Positions 18,510 to 27,056 of a stretch of 64,000 nucleotides of DNA are shown in pieces. The DNA is taken from contig NZ_JACYFT010000001.1 of the NCBI RefSeq assembly GCF_014837235.1, forward strand, positions 1,377,688 to 1,441,687, given 5' to 3'. The notes under the pieces were generated by a model. It was not told the origin of the DNA. It saw nothing but the letters and a program-made list of their open reading frames with translations, and made no database searches. Position numbers and translations under genes: made by a program. Origin of the DNA: Limnohabitans radicicola (GTDB lineage: Bacteria > Pseudomonadota > Gammaproteobacteria > Burkholderiales > Burkholderiaceae_C). Numbering within the stretch: position 1 is the first letter of the stretch; the number at the start of each line of letters is the position of its first letter.

Positions 18510-19481
18510 TTACTCCAGTGAGATGCGGGCGTAGTCCGCCACTTTTTTCCATTGCGCGGTGTCGGCCTGCATGAAGCTGGCCATGCCTTGCGCGTTGACC
18601 CAGGTGGGCTCGGCCCCGGCCTTTTGCATGGCTGCTTTGACCTCGGGCTGCTGCGCCACGCGTTCGAGCGACTGCTCCAATTTCTGTTGCACGGCCGCAG
18701 GCAGGCCTGCAGGTGCGGCCAGGCCAAACCAGGCAAAGACCTGGTAACCCTTGAGTCCCGCTTCTTCCATGGTGGGCACGCCCGGCAAGGCACTGCTGCG
18801 CTGCGGCGTGGTCACGGCCAGCGCCTTGAGCTTGCCACCGTTGATCAGGCCGAGTGCAGACGGCAGGTTGTCGAACATGAAGCTCACCTCGTCGGCCATC
18901 ACGGCGGTCAGGCCCGCTGCGGCGCCCCGGTAAGGGATGTGCGTGACGAACACGCCCGCCTGGCTTTTGTACAGCTCGGCGCTCAGGTGCAGCGAGGTGC
19001 CCTGCCCGTTGGAGGCGTAATTGAGCTGGCCTGGCCGCGCCTTGACCCGGGCAGTCAGGTCCGCCAGAGACTGGATGCCCGAGGCCGGGTTCACCACCAG
19101 CACATTGGGCACACGGCCCAGCAGGCCAATGGGCACGATCTGCTTGGGCTCGTAAGGCAACTTCTTGTAGAGCGCCGGGTTGATCGTCAGCGGGGGCGAG
19201 GCCATCAGCAGCGTGTAGCCATCGGGGGCGGCCCGCGAGGCTTCGCCTGCACCCAGGTTGCCGCCCGCGCCGGCCTTGTTGTCGATCACGATCGGCTGGC
19301 CCAGCTCCTGCGCCAGTTTGGGCGCGACCAGCCGCGCCATGTTGTCGATCAGCCCACCCGGCGGGAAAGGCACCACCAGCTTGATCGGGCGAGTCGGCCA
19401 TGTCTGGGCGGCTGCTGGCAAAGCGAGGCCCATCGTGGTCGCCACTGCACCCAGCGTGACCCACAAAGTTCGTCGGTTCAT
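18510..19481 (-). CDS. Bug/TctC family periplasmic binding receptor
   Basis: A 323-residue secreted solute-binding protein of the tripartite tricarboxylate transporter family. The signal peptide ends near LPAAAQTWPTRPIKLVVPF; the conserved PFPPGG, NKAGAGGN and HIPYRGA segments follow. It is the first gene of the tetronate operon, so it likely binds threonate or erythronate in the periplasm. No TctA or TctB membrane partners are present in the window. Confidence 0.9.
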   Translation of the reverse strand: MNRRTLWVTLGAVATTMGLALPAAAQTWPTRPIKLVVPFPPGGLIDNMARLVAPKLAQELGQPIVIDNKAGAGGNLGAGEASRAAPDGYTLLMASPPLTINPALYKKLPYEPKQIVPIGLLGRVPNVLVVNPASGIQSLADLTARVKARPGQLNYASNGQGTSLHLSAELYKSQAGVFVTHIPYRGAAAGLTAVMADEVSFMFDNLPSALGLINGGKLKALAVTTPQRSSALPGVPTMEEAGLKGYQVFAWFGLAAPAGLPAAVQQKLEQSLERVAQQPEVKAAMQKAGAEPTWVNAQGMASFMQADTAQWKKVADYARISLE

Positions 19482-19760
19482 GGGGACTCCTGATGTAAAT
19501 TGATCAGGTCATCATACAAATTATTTGCCGGTTCCGCATTGGGGTGAATACCCAATGGATGGGGTGCTGTCAGGCACGGTCAAAGACGGGTCCAGGCTGG
19601 AAGCGGACCTTGGCTTTGAACGGCTGAGGGGCAGACTCCTATCATCTCCAACAGTTCATGTCAGACTGCACAGCCTTCGGTTCCATCCCAAACGTGATTA
19701 CGCAAGAAAGTGGGTCAGGCATCATTCAAAATCATGCCATTTAGCGGAGGCGCAGACTGT
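19482..19760. other. Intergenic junction between tetronate operon and ATPase gene
   Basis: About 280 bases without a convincing gene. The left end is the promoter region of the leftward tetronate operon and holds TCATCATACAA at 19509-19519, a 9/11 match to the site in front of the gntR gene at 44569. The right end holds the ribosome site (GGAGG, 19746-19750) of the ATPase gene. Base composition becomes less G+C-rich across this stretch. An 82-codon open frame has no recognisable features. Confidence 0.5.
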
Positions 19761-21371
19761 ATGGCATTTGTAACCACGATTCCAACCCCTGCTGGATCAG
19801 GGCTCACTATCCAACTCGATAAGGGTCAAGTCCTATTCTTGGTCGGCGCGAATGGGACAGGTAAGTCAAGTCTGATGCATCAGTTCTACAGCGCGCATCA
19901 CGCGAACTCACGTCGAATCTCGGCGCACCGTCAAACTTGGTTCTCATCGAACGCAATCACGCTTTCGCCAGAGCAGAAGAGGCAAACAGAGTCAACCATC
20001 AAGGGCATCGACACAAGCCCACAGGCACGTTGGAAGGACGACTATTCTGCTCAGCGCGCCAGCATCGCCATTTATGACCTGATCGATGCTGAGAACGTAC
20101 GCGCGAGATCAATCGCCGGGGCAGTCGACAAAGGTCAAATTGATTTGGCAAAAGACCTCTCACTCAAGGATGCACCTCTAAAAGTCATCAATGAACTTTT
20201 GCGCCTATCGAACATCTCCATAGAAGTTTCGATTCATCAAAACGAGCAAGTTCTGGCTAGCAGGTGCGGAAGTCCAACTTACAGCGTTGCGGAGCTTTCG
20301 GACGGAGAGCGTAATGCGTTGCTGATCGCAGCGAGCGTGCTGACAGTACCGCCTGGAACGCTTCTCCTAATAGATGAGCCAGAACGCCATCTGCATCGGT
20401 CGATCATCTCCCCGCTTCTGACGCTACTTTTTTCAAAGCGTCCAGACTGCGCATTTGTAGTGTCTACACATGATGTTATGCTGCCACTAGATAATCCAAC
20501 AGCAAAGACGCTGCTTGTGCGGGGATGCACATACTCCGGAAACGTCGTGAGTGGATGGGACGTTGATTTGCTTGACAGCGCTGAGCACGTTGACGAATCT
20601 CTCAAGCGTGACATCCTTGGAGCGCGGAGACTTGTGTTGTTTGTCGAAGGTGAGTCTCATAGTCTGGATGCGTCTCTATACGCGCTGGTCTTTCCTAACG
20701 CTTCGGTTGTTCCAAAGACAAGTTGCCGTGAGGTCATTCATGCCGTAAACGGTGTGAGGGGAGCAGCCTCACTGCATTGGCTGCGAGTCTTCGGACTAAT
20801 TGATAACGACCGAAGATCCTCTTCCGAAGTCGATCAACTTCGAGAGCAGGGCGTGTATGCGTTGCCAGTTTTCTCGGTCGAGTCGATTTACTACCATCCA
20901 AAGATACAGTCTCTTGTAGCTGCTCGTCATGCTGCAGTTACTGGATCGGATGCAACTTCGCTGGTCGCTGAAGCGACCGAACGTGCGAGTGCAGCGTTAC
21001 GTCCTCATGCACGCCGTCTCTCCGAGAGGGTGGTCGAGCACGCTCTCCGCGACGAGTTGGAGCGGCACTTCCCGACGAGCAAGGACATTGCATCCGGTAA
21101 TCCGATATCGGTGACCATCGATGTTCGAACAGCAGTCGAGACCGAGCTTTCCACTCTGAACGGCTTCTTAGAGCGGAAAGAGCTGCAGGCTGTGATCGAA
21201 AGATACCCCATTCGGGAAACACCTGCACTCAGTGAAATTTCTAAGAAACTCGGTTTTCAAGGACGCGAGCAGTACGAGTCCGCGGTTCGAAAGCTATTAA
21301 TGGATGACACTGAGGCTCTGACGTTTGTCCGTTCCATGTTTGGACGTCTAAGTGGCGAACTGATGGAATAA
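19761..21371 (+). CDS. ABC-type ATPase fused to DUF4435/TOPRIM-like domain
   Basis: A 536-residue cytoplasmic protein. Residues 1-260 are an SMC/OLD-like ABC ATPase: Walker A GANGTGKS (29-36), a signature-like LSDGER around Ser180, Walker B LLLIDEPERH with Asp205-Glu206, and the switch His237 in VVSTHDV. Residues ~290-536 look like DUF4435, a TOPRIM-type fold, with the acidic residues Glu296 (FVEGES) and Asp348/Asp350 (LIDNDRR). The same two activities form AriA/AriB of the PARIS anti-phage system and resemble OLD nucleases, so a defence role is plausible but not shown. G+C and codon use are visibly lower than neighbours, suggesting transfer. It stands alone. GGAGG ten bases upstream supports this ATG. 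Confidence 0.8.
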   Translation: MAFVTTIPTPAGSGLTIQLDKGQVLFLVGANGTGKSSLMHQFYSAHHANSRRISAHRQTWFSSNAITLSPEQKRQTESTIKGIDTSPQARWKDDYSAQRASIAIYDLIDAENVRARSIAGAVDKGQIDLAKDLSLKDAPLKVINELLRLSNISIEVSIHQNEQVLASRCGSPTYSVAELSDGERNALLIAASVLTVPPGTLLLIDEPERHLHRSIISPLLTLLFSKRPDCAFVVSTHDVMLPLDNPTAKTLLVRGCTYSGNVVSGWDVDLLDSAEHVDESLKRDILGARRLVLFVEGESHSLDASLYALVFPNASVVPKTSCREVIHAVNGVRGAASLHWLRVFGLIDNDRRSSSEVDQLREQGVYALPVFSVESIYYHPKIQSLVAARHAAVTGSDATSLVAEATERASAALRPHARRLSERVVEHALRDELERHFPTSKDIASGNPISVTIDVRTAVETELSTLNGFLERKELQAVIERYPIRETPALSEISKKLGFQGREQYESAVRKLLMDDTEALTFVRSMFGRLSGELME

Positions 21372-21636
21372 TTTATCCAATACGTACGAGTGACGTGAGC
21401 GGCTGCTTTATGGCGTCGGACCGAAGCGTTCGATTGGCCGTTCTTGGTTGGACATAGTTAGCCACATGAACTTTTCCAAGGTCAGCAATCGCTGCATTTC
21501 AGTCATCCACTTTGTCACAGCAACCGGTTGAGCACTGTTCGCAGTTGATGTCCGTTTGGCAAGTAAAGATCCATCAACGTCACAAAACGATCGTTTGGCC
21601 TGCGGCGCAACCAAGGCTGGCGATAAACTTTCCTGG
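21372..21636. other. Intergenic region without recognised gene
   Basis: About 265 bases, compositionally mixed. I found no terminator hairpin with a T tract after the ATPase gene and no complete gene. A core-like GTTAGCC near 21458 has no partner site, so it is not an integron attC. Confidence 0.4.
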
Positions 21637-22272
21637 GTGTGCACCAATTTCACCCCAACCCAACGCGCCCAGTGGGTCAAGGAAAAGCTCGGCGTTGACT
21701 TGCCTGCAGGCTATCCTGAAGAGTCGTACCCAGGCTTTGCTTCGCCCATCGTGGTCAAGAGCCATCAGACGGGTCGGGTGGCGTGCGGGCTCGCACGGTT
21801 TGGTCTGATCCCCGCATGGGCCAAGGACGACAGGATCAGTCGCCACACCTACAACGCCCGCAGCGAGACCGCTGCCGAGAAGCCCAGCTACCGCACTGCA
21901 TGGCGACAGCGCCAATATGGCTTGGTGCTGGTGGATAACTTCTACGAACCCAGTTACGCGTCCGGCAAGGCGGTGCGCTGGAAAATTGCATTGGCCAGTG
22001 GCGACCCGTTTGGCATCGCCTGCCTGTGGGACCGTTGGACCGACCCAGCATCTGGCGAGCGGGTGGTGAGCTTTTCGATGCTCACGGTCAATGCCGATGA
22101 ACACCCGGTGATGAACCAGTTTCATAAGCCCGGCGATGAAAAACGCACCCCCGTCATCATGGCCCCCGAACTGCATGACGCCTGGCTGAGTGCAGGCATC
22201 GCCCAGGCGGCCGAACTGATGCATTGGCAGCACATGCCCGAGCTGGTGGCCATGCCTGCACCTCGGGCCTGA
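21637..22272 (+). CDS. SOS response-associated peptidase (SRAP, YedK/HMCES family)
   Basis: A 211-residue DNA-damage protein that crosslinks to abasic sites in single-stranded DNA through a Cys at position 2. I place the start at GTG 21637, because only this start gives Met-Cys with the catalytic Cys2. The remaining active-site residues then fall at Asn73 (YNARSET), Glu104 (NFYEP) and His156 (DEHPVMNQ), close to YedK numbering (2, 75, 105, 160). A longer TTG-started reading would leave the Cys internal. No strong ribosome site precedes the GTG. It lies just upstream of the umuDC LexA box. Confidence 0.88.
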   Translation: MCTNFTPTQRAQWVKEKLGVDLPAGYPEESYPGFASPIVVKSHQTGRVACGLARFGLIPAWAKDDRISRHTYNARSETAAEKPSYRTAWRQRQYGLVLVDNFYEPSYASGKAVRWKIALASGDPFGIACLWDRWTDPASGERVVSFSMLTVNADEHPVMNQFHKPGDEKRTPVIMAPELHDAWLSAGIAQAAELMHWQHMPELVAMPAPRA

Positions 22273-22315
22273 TCCGAAAGTTCGCCTCTAGATCGGGTTT
22301 GGAGGTCTTAAAGTA

Positions 22316-22331
22316 CTGTATATACATACAG
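22316..22331 (+). promoter_or_regulatory. LexA (SOS) box of umuDC
   Basis: CTGTATATACATACAG matches the CTGT-N8-ACAG consensus, with the flanking TA/TA giving near-perfect symmetry. It lies 28 bases before the umuD ATG, so LexA binding would block transcription of umuDC until DNA damage. Confidence 0.93.
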
Positions 22332-22343
22332 TATATTAAAGGC

Positions 22344-22784
22344 ATGCACACACTGCCTGTTTCCACCCCAGTGCCCATGTTGGTACCAGACCAAAAGGTC
22401 TGGCTGGAGGTCTGCGGCTGGAAGGTGCCGGCCGGCTTTGCGTCTCCGGCAGCCGACCACACCCGCAAGCGCATTGACCTCAACGAACATCTGATCCGCA
22501 ATGGCGATGCGACTTTCATCTTCAAGGTCAAGGGTGACTCCATGATCGATGCGGGCATCTATGACGGTGATGCCCTGCTGATCGACCGATCCATCGAGCC
22601 CCGGCACGGCAACATCGTGCTGGCGGTGCTCAACAACGACTTCACAGTCAAACGTCTGCACAAACGCGGTGGCGTCATCAAGCTCGTCCCAGAAAACAAG
22701 ATCTACCCCACCATCACCGTCAAGGACGGGGAAGACTTCGATGTGTGGGGCGTGGTGACCTACAACCTGCACAAGCTCTATTGA
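22344..22784 (+). CDS. umuD: UmuD-like self-cleaving subunit of DNA polymerase V
   Basis: A 146-residue S24-family protein. RecA filaments stimulate self-cleavage at Ala30-Gly31 (VPAGFASPAAD), giving the active UmuD' form. The catalytic dyad is Ser66 (GDSM) and Lys103 (FTVKRL), with the 37-residue spacing of E. coli UmuD. The N-terminal arm is slightly longer than in E. coli. It lies just behind a LexA box, and umuC follows after 9 bases. Confidence 0.95.
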   Translation: MHTLPVSTPVPMLVPDQKVWLEVCGWKVPAGFASPAADHTRKRIDLNEHLIRNGDATFIFKVKGDSMIDAGIYDGDALLIDRSIEPRHGNIVLAVLNNDFTVKRLHKRGGVIKLVPENKIYPTITVKDGEDFDVWGVVTYNLHKLY

Positions 22785-22793
22785 GGGCAGCGC

Positions 22794-24065
22794 ATGGGCA
22801 CAGCGGTGCAGCAATTGGCGCTGGTCGATTGCAACAACTTCTATGTGAGCTGCGAGCGGGTGTTCCGGCCTGACCTCAGGCGAGTGCCCATGGTGGTGCT
22901 CTCCAACAACGACGGCTGCGTGGTGTCCCGCTCCAACGAGGCCAAGGCCCTGGGTATCCGCATGGGTCAGCCGTGGTTCGAGTGCAAAGCATTGGCCGAA
23001 GAGCACGGCATCCTGGCCATGAGCAGCAACTACGCGCTGTATGCTGACCTCTCGAACCGGGTCATGAACATCCTGAGCCAGTTTGCACCACGGCACGAGG
23101 TGTATTCGATTGACGAATGCTTTGTGGACCTGACAGGTATCCCCAAACTGCGCGAGGTGAGCTACGCCATGCGTGAACGGGTAACGAAGTGGAGCGGCAT
23201 TCCCGTGTGCGTGGGCATGGGCCCGACCAAGACGCTGGCCAAGCTGGCCAACCATGTGGCCAAGAAGCACCCCCGCTCGCGTGGTGTGTTCAATTACAAC
23301 GCTCTCAACGAGGACCAGAAAACCCGACTGCTGCAGCGCATACCCGTGGAGGAAGTCTGGGGAGTGGGCCGAAAGCTCACGCAAAAGCTCGCAGCGCATG
23401 GCGTGCGCACCGCACACGATTTGCGGCATGCCCATGTACCCACACTGCGGGCTGAGTTCGGCGTGGTGATGGAGAAGATCCAGCGCGAACTGCAAGAGGT
23501 TGCGTGCATCGAGTTGCAGGAAATCCAGCCCGACCGCCAGCAGATCATCTCCAGCCGGTCATTCGGGAGCATGGTGACGGAACTGACCGTGCTGCAGGAT
23601 GCGCTGTCCACCTTTGTGGCCAATGCCTGCGCCAAGCTGCGTGCGCAAGACAGCCATGCAGCTGTCATTCAGGTGTTCCTGCAAACCAATAGATTCCGGA
23701 AGGACTTGCCGCAGTACATGCCCAGCTTGGCGGTGCCACTGCCGTACGCCACCAACGACAGTCTGGAGGTCAACCGCTGGGCGAGCTACCTGTGCGAGCG
23801 CATGTTCAAGTCCGAGTACCAATACAAGAAGGCCGGGATCATGCTCAGCGAGATCAGCCCTATCACGCACCGGCAAGGTGATTTGCTGGAGCCAGAGACC
23901 ACGAGCAACTCCAGATTGATGCTGGCCTTGGACTCGCTCAACCAGCGCTACGGCCGCGGCACTGTGAAGGTGTCAACGCAGGGAGCGTTCAAGGACTGGC
24001 AGATGCGGCAGGAGCGAAGGTCGCCGAACTACACAACGTCATGGGATGAAGTGCCGCGTGTGTGA
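22794..24065 (+). CDS. umuC: Y-family translesion polymerase UmuC
   Basis: A 423-residue DNA polymerase V catalytic subunit. Metal ligands are Asp12 in [16 protein letters not shown] and Asp107-Glu108 in [12 protein letters not shown]. The helix-hairpin-helix thumb ([15 protein letters not shown]) and little-finger domain follow. Length matches E. coli UmuC (422). It performs error-prone bypass synthesis together with UmuD'2 and RecA. Co-transcribed with umuD from the SOS promoter. Confidence 0.96.
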   Translation: MGTAVQQLALVDCNNFYVSCERVFRPDLRRVPMVVLSNNDGCVVSRSNEAKALGIRMGQPWFECKALAEEHGILAMSSNYALYADLSNRVMNILSQFAPRHEVYSIDECFVDLTGIPKLREVSYAMRERVTKWSGIPVCVGMGPTKTLAKLANHVAKKHPRSRGVFNYNALNEDQKTRLLQRIPVEEVWGVGRKLTQKLAAHGVRTAHDLRHAHVPTLRAEFGVVMEKIQRELQEVACIELQEIQPDRQQIISSRSFGSMVTELTVLQDALSTFVANACAKLRAQDSHAAVIQVFLQTNRFRKDLPQYMPSLAVPLPYATNDSLEVNRWASYLCERMFKSEYQYKKAGIMLSEISPITHRQGDLLEPETTSNSRLMLALDSLNQRYGRGTVKVSTQGAFKDWQMRQERRSPNYTTSWDEVPRV

Positions 24066-24238
24066 AAGCCAAACCAGCCGTCTCAGGCGAACAACGGTTA
24101 AACAAGACTTGAAAGACCTGATTCGATCCAACTGCAAAGTTGGATGAGCCTTGAGTGCATCCACGAACACGCCTCAAGACCAGGAGCTCAACAAAATCAA
24201 CAACGTATTTGCTGGTAGCCTGCAAGCATCCAAGGCTT

Positions 24239-24607
24239 TCAGCCCTGCGCGTGTGCTTGCAGCTCGGCCAGGGTCACGAATTCGAGGGCTTTGATGTGTG
24301 TGGAGGCCAGCACCACGGGGGGCGCCACGCCGGCATCGAGCGCTTCTTTCCAGCGGCGGGCGCACAGGCACCAGCGGTCCCCGGGTTTGAGGCCCGCAAA
24401 TCGGTATTCGGGGATCGGCGTGACCAGGTCGTTGCCCCTTTGCCGCGAAAACGCCAGAAATGCCGCCGTCACTTTGGCGCACACCACGTGGCTGCCGTGG
24501 TCGTGCGCGTCCGTGTTGCAGCAGCCATCGCGGTAATAACCGGTCAGCGGGTCGTAGGAGCAGGGCACCAGCGGCGTCCCCAGCACATTCAAAGCATCTT
24601 GGCTCAT
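24239..24607 (-). CDS. DUF2237 family protein
   Basis: A 122-residue conserved protein of unknown function. Family landmarks are NVLGTPLVPCSYDPLTGYYRD, GCCNT, HVVCAKVT and GDRWCLCARRW. Six cysteines suggest metal binding or redox chemistry, but no function is known. The ATG at 24607 begins at the conserved N-terminus; the open frame extends 15 codons further without family similarity. Confidence 0.85.
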   Translation of the reverse strand: MSQDALNVLGTPLVPCSYDPLTGYYRDGCCNTDAHDHGSHVVCAKVTAAFLAFSRQRGNDLVTPIPEYRFAGLKPGDRWCLCARRWKEALDAGVAPPVVLASTHIKALEFVTLAELQAHAQG

Positions 24608-24778
24608 GGTTTTTGGATTCTGAAAGGGTCCCGGTGAAAAGCGTTGTGACAAACCGCACGCAGCACAGGCGGGCCAGTCATGGCACAGCTTGAGAAGTGT
24701 CTTTCAAACCGGGCACACCCGATTTTGGATGCTCGGTTAACCTTGGGCCATTGACGGATTTTGCGACCTGCCCAGCCC

Positions 24779-25066
24779 ATGAACAAAGACCCCCTTGACC
24801 GCCTTGCACACCTGACGGCGGGCGACATCTCGGCCGTGATCCAGATGGCCTGGGAAGACCGGACCACGTTCGAGACCATCCGGGAGCGCACGGGCCTGAG
24901 CGATCCCGAGGTGGTCCGCCTCATGCGCGCCGAGTTGCGGCCCAGTTCTTTCAGAATGTGGCGTCAACGCACGCGAGGCCGGGTCACCAAGCACCGGGCA
25001 CTGCGCAGCCCGGACATGAAATTCGGGGACCACGCTGTGGCCGACCACCGCCGTGCCAACGTCTGA
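24779..25066 (+). CDS. DUF2805/TIGR03643 family protein
   Basis: A 95-residue protein with the family pattern LTAGDISAVIQMAWEDRTTF and the helix-turn-helix-like GLSDPEVVRLMRAELRPSSF. The C-terminal RTRGRVTKH segment is basic. The function is unknown; the helical layout would allow nucleic-acid binding, which is inference. The second ATG (24779) is used because it starts the conserved region. Confidence 0.8.
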   Translation: MNKDPLDRLAHLTAGDISAVIQMAWEDRTTFETIRERTGLSDPEVVRLMRAELRPSSFRMWRQRTRGRVTKHRALRSPDMKFGDHAVADHRRANV

Positions 25067-25091
25067 AATTCAACGTCTTGAGGAGTGTTCG

Positions 25092-25277
25092 ATGACCGAT
25101 GACATTCGCTGCTGCGGTACGGGAACCTGCATCATCAATGCCGATGGATTTTGCTGGTGTGGCCAGCAATGGGATGGCGAAAAAATGTGCTTTCCCAAGC
25201 CGGCGCAGGCGGCCCACCCTGAGGGTCAGGCCGAGCACAACGCGCTGTCTGCAGGCGCCGATGACCCGGCTCAGTGA
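25092..25277 (+). CDS. Small cysteine-rich protein (61 aa)
   Basis: A 61-residue protein with six cysteines at 7, 8, 13, 21, 23 and 33, inside RCCGTGTCIINADGFCWCG. The pattern suggests a small metal site. The ribosome site TTGAGGAG lies just upstream, supporting ATG 25092. It follows the DUF2805 gene by 25 bases, and its last codons overlap the convergent histidine-phosphatase gene by 7 bases. I do not recognise a named family. Confidence 0.6.
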   Translation: MTDDIRCCGTGTCIINADGFCWCGQQWDGEKMCFPKPAQAAHPEGQAEHNALSAGADDPAQ

Positions 25278-25852
25278 GGCCGTGGGATGAGCTGGTAAGA
25301 GACCATTTGGCCCTGGGCATTGACCTTGGCCAGCACCATGTCACCGGAGGCGATGTTTTCTCCGGCGAATTCAAAAATGTTGACATGGTGGGTCACCAGG
25401 ATGAGCGCCTTGTGGCCCTTGGTCTTGGTTTTTTCCGCGATGAAACCCTGCAGTGCCCGCGTGCTGGCTGGGGCTTGGCGCATGTCATCAAAGAACGACG
25501 CCAGTGAAGGCTCTACCCGCCAGTCCGTGAATTTCAACAGTGCGGCCGTGTCCTTGCAGCGGCACCAGGGGCTGCTGTAGACCTCGGCCTGGCCGATCCC
25601 TTGCTTTCTGAGCCACTGGCCAATGGTGGTGGCCTGTTGGCGTCCTTCGGCGCTGAGGTTGCGTTGCGTCTTGCAGTCGGCCAGGGTGTAGTTGTCGGGA
25701 TCGCCCACGCCCGGTGCGAGGGTGTGCCGCATCAGCAGCACATGGTCAGCCGACTGGAGTTTCTGGGCCAGATCGCCCGCTTGTGCCCAGACCGAGGCCA
25801 GCAGCCACATGGCGCACAGGGTCAGTTTTTGGATGTGGATGAGTGGATTCAC
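25271..25852 (-). CDS. Secreted histidine phosphatase family protein
   Basis: A 193-residue phosphoglycerate-mutase-fold phosphatase. The catalytic RHT triplet occurs in LLMRHTLAPG, and a second His pair in LVTHHVNIFEF. An N-terminal hydrophobic signal (about 8-25, ending SVWAQA) sends it to the periplasm. The start is the GTG at 25852, which overlaps the stop of the pterin dehydratase gene as GTGA. The substrate is unknown; it may be a SixA-like or broad phosphomonoesterase. Confidence 0.82.
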   Translation of the reverse strand: MNPLIHIQKLTLCAMWLLASVWAQAGDLAQKLQSADHVLLMRHTLAPGVGDPDNYTLADCKTQRNLSAEGRQQATTIGQWLRKQGIGQAEVYSSPWCRCKDTAALLKFTDWRVEPSLASFFDDMRQAPASTRALQGFIAEKTKTKGHKALILVTHHVNIFEFAGENIASGDMVLAKVNAQGQMVSYQLIPRPH

Positions 25853-26169
25853 GATTTCAGCTTGTTTGAAAATTCGCCAAGGATCAGCGCATCGATGTCT
25901 TTGGCCAAGGCCACGTCTTTGTGCGTCAAACCGCCCGCATCGTGTGTCCACAAGCGAAGGCGGATGTGGGTGTACAGCGACAAACATTCCGGGTGGTGAT
26001 CATGCTGCTCGGCCAGCGCGGCCACTTGGCTCCAAAACGCCATGGCCGTGGCGAAGCTGTCAAAGGTCCATGATCGGGCGATGTGGCCGTGGTCTGCGGC
26101 CAGTGTCCAGCCGTCCAGACGGGCCACGGCGTCGTCAAGGGCCGGGCTGCTCAGTCGCGTGTCTTGCAT
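25849..26169 (-). CDS. phhB: Pterin-4a-carbinolamine dehydratase
   Basis: A 106-residue enzyme that dehydrates 4a-hydroxytetrahydrobiopterin in pterin recycling. The signature EQHDHHPECLSLYTHIRLRLWTH and the final DVALAKDIDAL are diagnostic. No phenylalanine hydroxylase gene is nearby, so it may act on molybdopterin or folate derivatives. Translation is coupled to the downstream histidine phosphatase (GTGA overlap). Confidence 0.92.
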   Translation of the reverse strand: MQDTRLSSPALDDAVARLDGWTLAADHGHIARSWTFDSFATAMAFWSQVAALAEQHDHHPECLSLYTHIRLRLWTHDAGGLTHKDVALAKDIDALILGEFSNKLKS

Positions 26170-26210
26170 GGGGTGCAGGGTGTGTGGGGGACTCAGTCCT
26201 GCCCATCGGG

Positions 26211-27056
26211 TCAGGGCACTGCTTGCAGCAATGCGGTGTTCATCATGACGGGTTTGACCAGAATCTTGTAGGTGTCGAGGTCAAAACCCTGCTGCGCGTG
26301 GGGCTCGAATGCCTGGGTGCGTGAGCACCAGGTGCCCAGGTGACGCCAGTGGTGGATGCGGTGCCGTTGCTGCCAGTCGCCGTTTTGCTCGATCAGGTCC
26401 ACGGCCCCTGCAAAAGGCCAGGCATGGACCTGCATGTCTTGCAGGGCGTTCAGCAGCCGCTGGTCGTGGACCGATCTGTCCTCGCGGCCCACGCAGGCGC
26501 CAAGGCAGGTTTTGACCTGCAGGCCAAAGCAGCCGCGCTGACCGAGTTTTTCCAGTCCCAGCAAGCCCAGACACAGGCGGTGCTGATCGGCCAGCTCGCG
26601 CAGCTTGCTTTGCGCTGCGTGCACCGAGCTGAAGAGACCAAAAAGCCCGGCGGTTTGGCCGATGGTCACGTCTTTGTCCGTGACAAAGCGCAGCGTCCCG
26701 CCTGGGCCGGGCGGCAGCGCGATCGAGCAGAGTTTGCGCAGTCGCCTCAGGCGGATGTTGTAGAGCGGGCTTTGTTGTTTGATCAAGCGCGCCTCCAGCA
26801 ACAGTGCCCCGATCTCGCCCGCTGTTTCGATGAAGTCAACCCGGCGCGACCGCGCCAGCATCTCGGCTTCGTCCTGGGTCCTCAGGTGCGCCAGCACGCG
26901 ACTGCGGATGTCGACGCTCTTGCCGATGTACAGGGGCAAGGTGCCTTCACCTTGGAAGATGTACACCCCGGATGTGCGTGGCAAGGCCGCCAGCGCGTCG
27001 GGGTCGATCTGGTGTGGCAAGGACGTGAGTTGCGCATGGCCCATGGCTCGGATCAT
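26211..27056 (-). CDS. cho: GIY-YIG nuclease, Cho/UvrC-like excinuclease subunit
   Basis: A 281-residue nuclease matching E. coli Cho in size. The GIY-YIG core shows SGVYIF and LYIGKSVDIRSRV, with the metal-binding Glu in GALLLEARLIKQQ. Cho makes the 3' incision in UvrAB-dependent repair and lacks the UvrC C-terminal half. I use ATG 27056; 27044 is possible, and a TTG at 27206 is unlikely because it overlaps the Bug gene without conserved residues. I see no LexA box in front, unlike in E. coli. Confidence 0.8.
   Translation of the reverse strand: MIRAMGHAQLTSLPHQIDPDALAALPRTSGVYIFQGEGTLPLYIGKSVDIRSRVLAHLRTQDEAEMLARSRRVDFIETAGEIGALLLEARLIKQQSPLYNIRLRRLRKLCSIALPPGPGGTLRFVTDKDVTIGQTAGLFGLFSSVHAAQSKLRELADQHRLCLGLLGLEKLGQRGCFGLQVKTCLGACVGREDRSVHDQRLLNALQDMQVHAWPFAGAVDLIEQNGDWQQRHRIHHWRHLGTWCSRTQAFEPHAQQGFDLDTYKILVKPVMMNTALLQAVP

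Noticed and set aside
19525..19773. 82-codon frame upstream of the ATPase as a toxin or antitoxin partner
   Set aside because: No ribosome site, no motif, and it overlaps the ATPase start in another frame.
21372..21636. Integron attC site after the ATPase gene
   Set aside because: Only one core-like GTTAGCC is present; no matching left core or paired inner sites, and no integrase or cassette array.
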